DNA from: Clostridia bacterium
Lineage (GTDB): Bacteria > Bacillota > Clostridia > Oscillospirales > Acutalibacteraceae
Direction of reading: 5' to 3'
NCBI GenBank assembly: GCA_017436915.1
Contig: JAFSCE010000035.1
Span: 1 to 64,000 of the forward strand
DNA: 64,000 nucleotides
The stretch's first letter is position 1; every line of letters begins with the position of its first letter. Under the pieces are notes generated by a model. It ran no database searches, was not told the origin of the DNA, and saw nothing but the letters and a program-made list of their open reading frames with translations. The translations under genes were made by a program, and so were the position numbers. Positions 61,093-64,000 of the stretch are shown piece after piece.

Positions 61093-61498
61093 ACGTTTTT
61101 TACAGAGTCTTTCGGAACAGATCCGTCATACGGCAATGTCGGTTGCCGACGTGTTACGCGTCTTGGCTGAGATGCCGGAATTTTTAACTTTCCTGCCTTT
61201 GCAACAAACGGTAAAGCGGTTGTCTGCCGATGGTGAGTTTCGTGTGGCGTGGCGGTCGGCGGTGATGGAACAGTGCCGTGCATGGGCGCTCTCCGAGCAG
61301 GAAATGAGTTTGTTTCTTGATTTCTCAGATGGACTGGGCACGGCGGACATCATCGGCGAGGTGCATCATTGCGAGTATTATTCCCGACGGGTTCGGGAGT
61401 GCTTGGAAGAACGTAAGGAAGAAGCGCGGACCCGAAGCGGGTTGTATTTGGCGCTCGGACTTTGCGGCAGCAGTGCGGTAGCACTTCTGCTTTTGTGA
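60989..61498 (+). CDS. spoIIIAB: Stage III sporulation protein AB
   Basis: 169-aa membrane protein with N- and C-terminal hydrophobic helices and a type II secretion GspF-like helical core. Typical patterns are LFERFLQSLSEQIRHTAMSVADVL and LYLALGLCGSSAVALLLL at the end. AACGGAGGAA is upstream of the ATG. It overlaps spoIIIAA by 104 bp and is followed 20 bp later by spoIIIAC. Confidence 0.92.
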   Translation: MKMFGTVALLVTGLGVGMTAQNTLKRRITMLSLFERFLQSLSEQIRHTAMSVADVLRVLAEMPEFLTFLPLQQTVKRLSADGEFRVAWRSAVMEQCRAWALSEQEMSLFLDFSDGLGTADIIGEVHHCEYYSRRVRECLEERKEEARTRSGLYLALGLCGSSAVALLLL

Positions 61499-61518
61499 AA
61501 AAAGAGAGGCGAAGTACG

Positions 61519-61713
61519 ATGGAAGTGGATTTAATTTTTAAAATTGCGGCGATCGGTATCATCGTGGCAGTGCTGAATCAAGTGTTGATACGATCCGGCC
61601 GTGAGGAGCAGGCGATGCTGACAACGTTGGCAGGGCTGATTGTGGTGTTAACCATGATTGTAACGGAGATCAGCGATCTGTTTCGCATGGTCAAATCGGT
61701 ATTTGGGTTATAA
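61519..61713 (+). CDS. spoIIIAC: Stage III sporulation protein AC
   Basis: Small membrane protein of 64 aa with two hydrophobic helices (IFKIAAIGIIVAVLNQVL and LAGLIVVLTMIVTEI). AGAGGCG lies upstream of ATG 61519; the frame is open further upstream but the conserved size sets the start. It abuts spoIIIAD by two bases. Confidence 0.92.
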   Translation: MEVDLIFKIAAIGIIVAVLNQVLIRSGREEQAMLTTLAGLIVVLTMIVTEISDLFRMVKSVFGL

Positions 61714-61715
61714 CG

Positions 61716-62108
61716 ATGGAGTGGATGGCGGTCGCGGCGGTGGCGGTTATCACCGCGTTTTTGGCAGTGATGCTTCGGCGATCACACCCCGAGCAAGCGA
61801 TGGCGGTGACACTGATTGCCGGAATCTTGATGGTGGCGGCAGCACTTGGGGTTCTGGCACCGCTGCTCGGCGATATTCGAAAAATGTTGGAAGCGAGCGG
61901 TCTTGCCGGAGAATATATACAAATTCTGTTTAAGGCACTCGGCATTTGCGTGATCACGCAGTTGGCCTCCGATGCCTGTCGCGATGCGGGTGAGCAAGGC
62001 CTTGCGTCCAAGACGGAATTTGCCGGTAAGCTGACCTTGCTTGCCCTGGCACTGCCGTTGTTTCAACAAATCGGCAGTATTGCGCTGTCGCTCATTGAGA
62101 AGGGATAA
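61716..62108 (+). CDS. spoIIIAD: Stage III sporulation protein AD
   Basis: 130-aa membrane protein with three to four hydrophobic helices and the family motif LFKALGICVITQLASDACRDAGEQ. It works with SpoIIIAC in the mother-cell membrane part of the channel. Two bases separate it from spoIIIAC and three from spoIIIAE. Confidence 0.92.
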   Translation: MEWMAVAAVAVITAFLAVMLRRSHPEQAMAVTLIAGILMVAAALGVLAPLLGDIRKMLEASGLAGEYIQILFKALGICVITQLASDACRDAGEQGLASKTEFAGKLTLLALALPLFQQIGSIALSLIEKG

Positions 62109-62111
62109 GCC

Positions 62112-63251
62112 ATGCGGAGGGCGAAATTAGTAATATGCATTCTTGCATTACTGGTGCTGTGCGCCTATCCTGTGCAGGCACAGACATTTGACGAGTTGTA
62201 CCGTGAACAACTGGAAGCGAGCGGTGGGGAAGCCCTGTTAGACGCTTTGCCGAAGGAAACGCGGGAACTTCTTGAGCGTTTGAACATTGATTCGTTGCAA
62301 GCAGATTCCTTTACGGAGTTGGATACCAATTCCCTTCTCGGTGAATTGTGGGAGTTGTTCAAAACGGCAGCGGGTGAGCCGCTGGCAGCGTGTGGGACGG
62401 TATTGGGTATTTTACTCGTCTATGCGTGGGTAGACGGTATGCGGCAAACGCTGCGCACCGAGGAAGTCTCGTCTGTATTCGGTGTTATCTGCGCACTGGC
62501 AGCGTGTGGATCAGTGATGATGCCCATTGCCGGTCATCTGGAGCGCGTAAGCGAGGCAATGAAATCGGTATCGGTGTTTATGTCCAGTTTCGTGCCGGTG
62601 TATGCAGGGATTCTTGTGAGTGGAGGGCAGTTGTCGGCTGCCGTATCGTTCCAATCGATCATACTGTACGCCGCCGAACTGTTGTCTTGGATAGCAGGGT
62701 CGTTGATCGTACCTCTTTTGTCTATTTCGTTAGCGTTGGGATTGACCGGTTCACTCACACCGGAGTTGAAACTCGGTCGAGTCGGTGCGATGACCGGAAA
62801 GGCGGCAACCTGGATATTGACACTGGGAATGGTGCTGTTTACCGGAGTGCTGTCTTTGCAGACGTTTGTAGGCGGCGCGGCGGATAAACTCAGTGATCGT
62901 GCTTTGAGATTTTCGATTGCTCATTTTGTACCGGTGGTAGGCGGGTCGATCAGTGAAGCGTTTTCCACCATTCGGGGATGTTTGCATTTGTTGCGTTCAA
63001 CGGTGGGGTGCTTTGGCGTCGTAGCGACACTTATCATTGTATTGCCGCCGATGTTGTCGTGCTTGATTTGGAATCTAATGTTGTCGGTTGGTGAAATGGC
63101 TGCCGAATTGTTTGGCTTGCCGTCCTTCTCAGAACTTCTTAAAACAGCACACGGTATAATGCGGTGTCTGGTAGGAGTGCTGTGTGTCAGCGGACTGTTG
63201 TTAACGGTATCGCTGACGGTCATCACCGTTGCAGTGGGAGGAATGACATGA
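62112..63251 (+). CDS. spoIIIAE: Stage III sporulation protein AE
   Basis: 379-aa polytopic membrane protein and presumed core of the SpoIIIA channel. A signal peptide is visible (LVICILALLVLCAYPVQA), then an external region, followed by six or more helices; YAGILVSGGQLSAAVSFQS and LFTGVLSLQTFVGGAADKL are recognisable. It overlaps spoIIIAF by four bases. Confidence 0.93.
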   Translation: MRRAKLVICILALLVLCAYPVQAQTFDELYREQLEASGGEALLDALPKETRELLERLNIDSLQADSFTELDTNSLLGELWELFKTAAGEPLAACGTVLGILLVYAWVDGMRQTLRTEEVSSVFGVICALAACGSVMMPIAGHLERVSEAMKSVSVFMSSFVPVYAGILVSGGQLSAAVSFQSIILYAAELLSWIAGSLIVPLLSISLALGLTGSLTPELKLGRVGAMTGKAATWILTLGMVLFTGVLSLQTFVGGAADKLSDRALRFSIAHFVPVVGGSISEAFSTIRGCLHLLRSTVGCFGVVATLIIVLPPMLSCLIWNLMLSVGEMAAELFGLPSFSELLKTAHGIMRCLVGVLCVSGLLLTVSLTVITVAVGGMT

Positions 63252-63721
63252 GTGATATCCGCGCATGGAGTGCCGCCGTTTGTATGGCGGCACTCGGTTG
63301 TTCGGCTGTCCGCTTATTAGCGCCAAAAGCAGGGAGCGGAAAACTCTTTTCGCTGATAACGGCATCGTTCTTTTTGTGTGCGTTGGCATTGCCGGTGTTA
63401 AATATCAGATCGTTACCGAAACCGGAGGTAGATTTGTTGCCGCCGGATATCGTTACGGGATTGTTGGAGAAGCGTGTGACAGAGCAACTAACGGAGCAAG
63501 TGGAGGCGGCTGCTGTCGCTTACGTGGAGGAGGCGCTGGCGACGCGCAATATCTCCCCTAAAAAAGTGGAAGTGATGACGGATACTTCAGATTCGGGAGG
63601 CATATATATGAAGCAGATTACAATCTACGTGGACAAACAAAGCGTGCCCATTGCGGCTGTGGTGCGGGAGGTGTTGGAAAAGGGCTTGGGGATGACGATT
63701 GTTCTTAAAACGGAGGAGTGA
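63248..63721 (+). CDS. spoIIIAF: Stage III sporulation protein AF
   Basis: 157-aa protein with two N-terminal helices and a C-terminal ring-building domain (QITIYVDKQ, VREVLEKGLGM). The ATG at 63248 overlaps the spoIIIAE stop; the frame's upstream extension is not used. A GGAGG upstream of the start supports the call. Confidence 0.9.
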   Translation: MSDIRAWSAAVCMAALGCSAVRLLAPKAGSGKLFSLITASFFLCALALPVLNIRSLPKPEVDLLPPDIVTGLLEKRVTEQLTEQVEAAAVAYVEEALATRNISPKKVEVMTDTSDSGGIYMKQITIYVDKQSVPIAAVVREVLEKGLGMTIVLKTEE

Positions 63722-63727
63722 TGGGAA

Positions 63728-64000
63728 ATGCAGGAAATTGTATCGGCGTGGACGAGGCGCTTACGAGCATTTTTAGCATCCGGAAAGGCGCGCACGGCGC
63801 TGATCATTTTCGGGATCCTTGGCGTGCTGTTACTCGTTATCCCTGAATTTATCCCGCAAAAGGTTGAAAAAGTGGAGATGCTCACCGCTGACGATTTTAT
63901 TCGCCAAACGGAGGAACGATTGACTGTTTTGGTCGGGAGTATTGACGGCGCGGGCGCGTGTCGCGTGATGGTAACACTTGAAAACGGCGTGGAATACGTT
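63728..64000 (+). CDS. spoIIIAG: Stage III sporulation protein AG (5' part, cut by window end)
   Basis: The first 91 residues are visible: a basic start (AWTRRLRAFLASGKAR), one transmembrane helix (ALIIFGILGVLLLVIP) and the beginning of the extracellular ring domain (ERLTVLVGSIDGAG). SpoIIIAG forms a large ring in the space between mother cell and forespore. GGAGGAG lies nine bases before the ATG. spoIIIAH is expected beyond the window. Confidence 0.9.
   Translation, partial: MQEIVSAWTRRLRAFLASGKARTALIIFGILGVLLLVIPEFIPQKVEKVEMLTADDFIRQTEERLTVLVGSIDGAGACRVMVTLENGVEYV

Noticed and set aside
1..64000. CRISPR arrays, prophage or insertion sequences
   Set aside because: No regularly spaced repeats, transposase, integrase or phage structural genes were seen on either strand.

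Overview
The window reads as chromosome of a spore-forming, mid-GC Firmicute of class Clostridia, most like the gut Oscillospiraceae/Ruminococcaceae. The evidence is a PolC-type replicase, SpoIIIA, GerW, DacF, SpoVM and SipL-type sporulation genes, an alpha/beta SASP, LexA, a PrkC/PrpC pair and Firmicutes-style promoters and ribosome binding sites. It is densely coded and mostly housekeeping. No phage, insertion sequence or CRISPR array is visible.

Layout: (1) 1-4.1 kb, the 3' part of polC, which lacks the usual exonuclease insertion, and an RlmD/RumA-type methyltransferase. (2) 4.1-9.3 kb, an XRE regulator, then a LysR regulator divergent from a phosphate block of PiT transporter, DUF47 partner and NptA-like Na/Pi transporter. 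(3) 9.3-14.5 kb, minus-strand genes: tspO, galU with a RING-like zinc-finger membrane protein, tRNA-Thr, pncB, ppa, rpmB. (4) 14.5-19.9 kb, site-2 protease, scpA-scpB, DUF2953, gerW, dacF, an RluB-type pseudouridine synthase and a small GNAT-like gene. (5) 20-23.1 kb, a biotin-dependent trio shaped like a soluble transcarboxylase. (6) 23.2-35.1 kb, one long co-directional run yicC-remA-gmk-rpoZ-priA-def-fmt-rsmB-rlmN-prpC-prkC-rsgA. (7) 35.2-37.1 kb, a 48-aa membrane microprotein, spoVM (30 aa) and a SipL-like SPOCS-LysM protein. (8) 37.1-47.5 kb, feoAB, capA, tRNA-Gln, a SASP, a 56-aa microprotein, an attenuated uraA, tRNA-Leu, an alpha/beta hydrolase and a Ca-ATPase. (9) 47.7-52.7 kb, a complete glucuronate pathway operon (uxaC-eda-kdgK-uxuA-SDR). 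(10) 52.7-58.5 kb, a MacB-type ABC exporter and two tandem beta-helix proteins, one frameshifted. (11) 58.5-60.1 kb, a structured repeat-like element, tmRNA, lexA with its operator, and a possible small RNA. (12) 60.1-64 kb, spoIIIAA to AF and the start of spoIIIAG.

How the genes work together: UxaC, the SDR, UxuA, KdgK and Eda convert glucuronate to pyruvate and glyceraldehyde 3-phosphate, and the nearby secreted beta-helix proteins might act on uronate polysaccharide. The carboxyltransferase, biotin carrier and OadA/5S-like subunits form a biotin circuit with neither biotin carboxylase nor sodium-pump beta subunit beside it. SpoVM and the SipL-like protein both belong to the SpoIVA coat-basement module and sit together. 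The features most worth a second look are the exonuclease-less PolC, the transcarboxylase-like trio, the 58.57-58.71 kb structured element that carries a tmRNA-tail copy, the unusual tmRNA acceptor stem and tag, and several microproteins. All functions are read from sequence motifs and remembered family features; no search was run.
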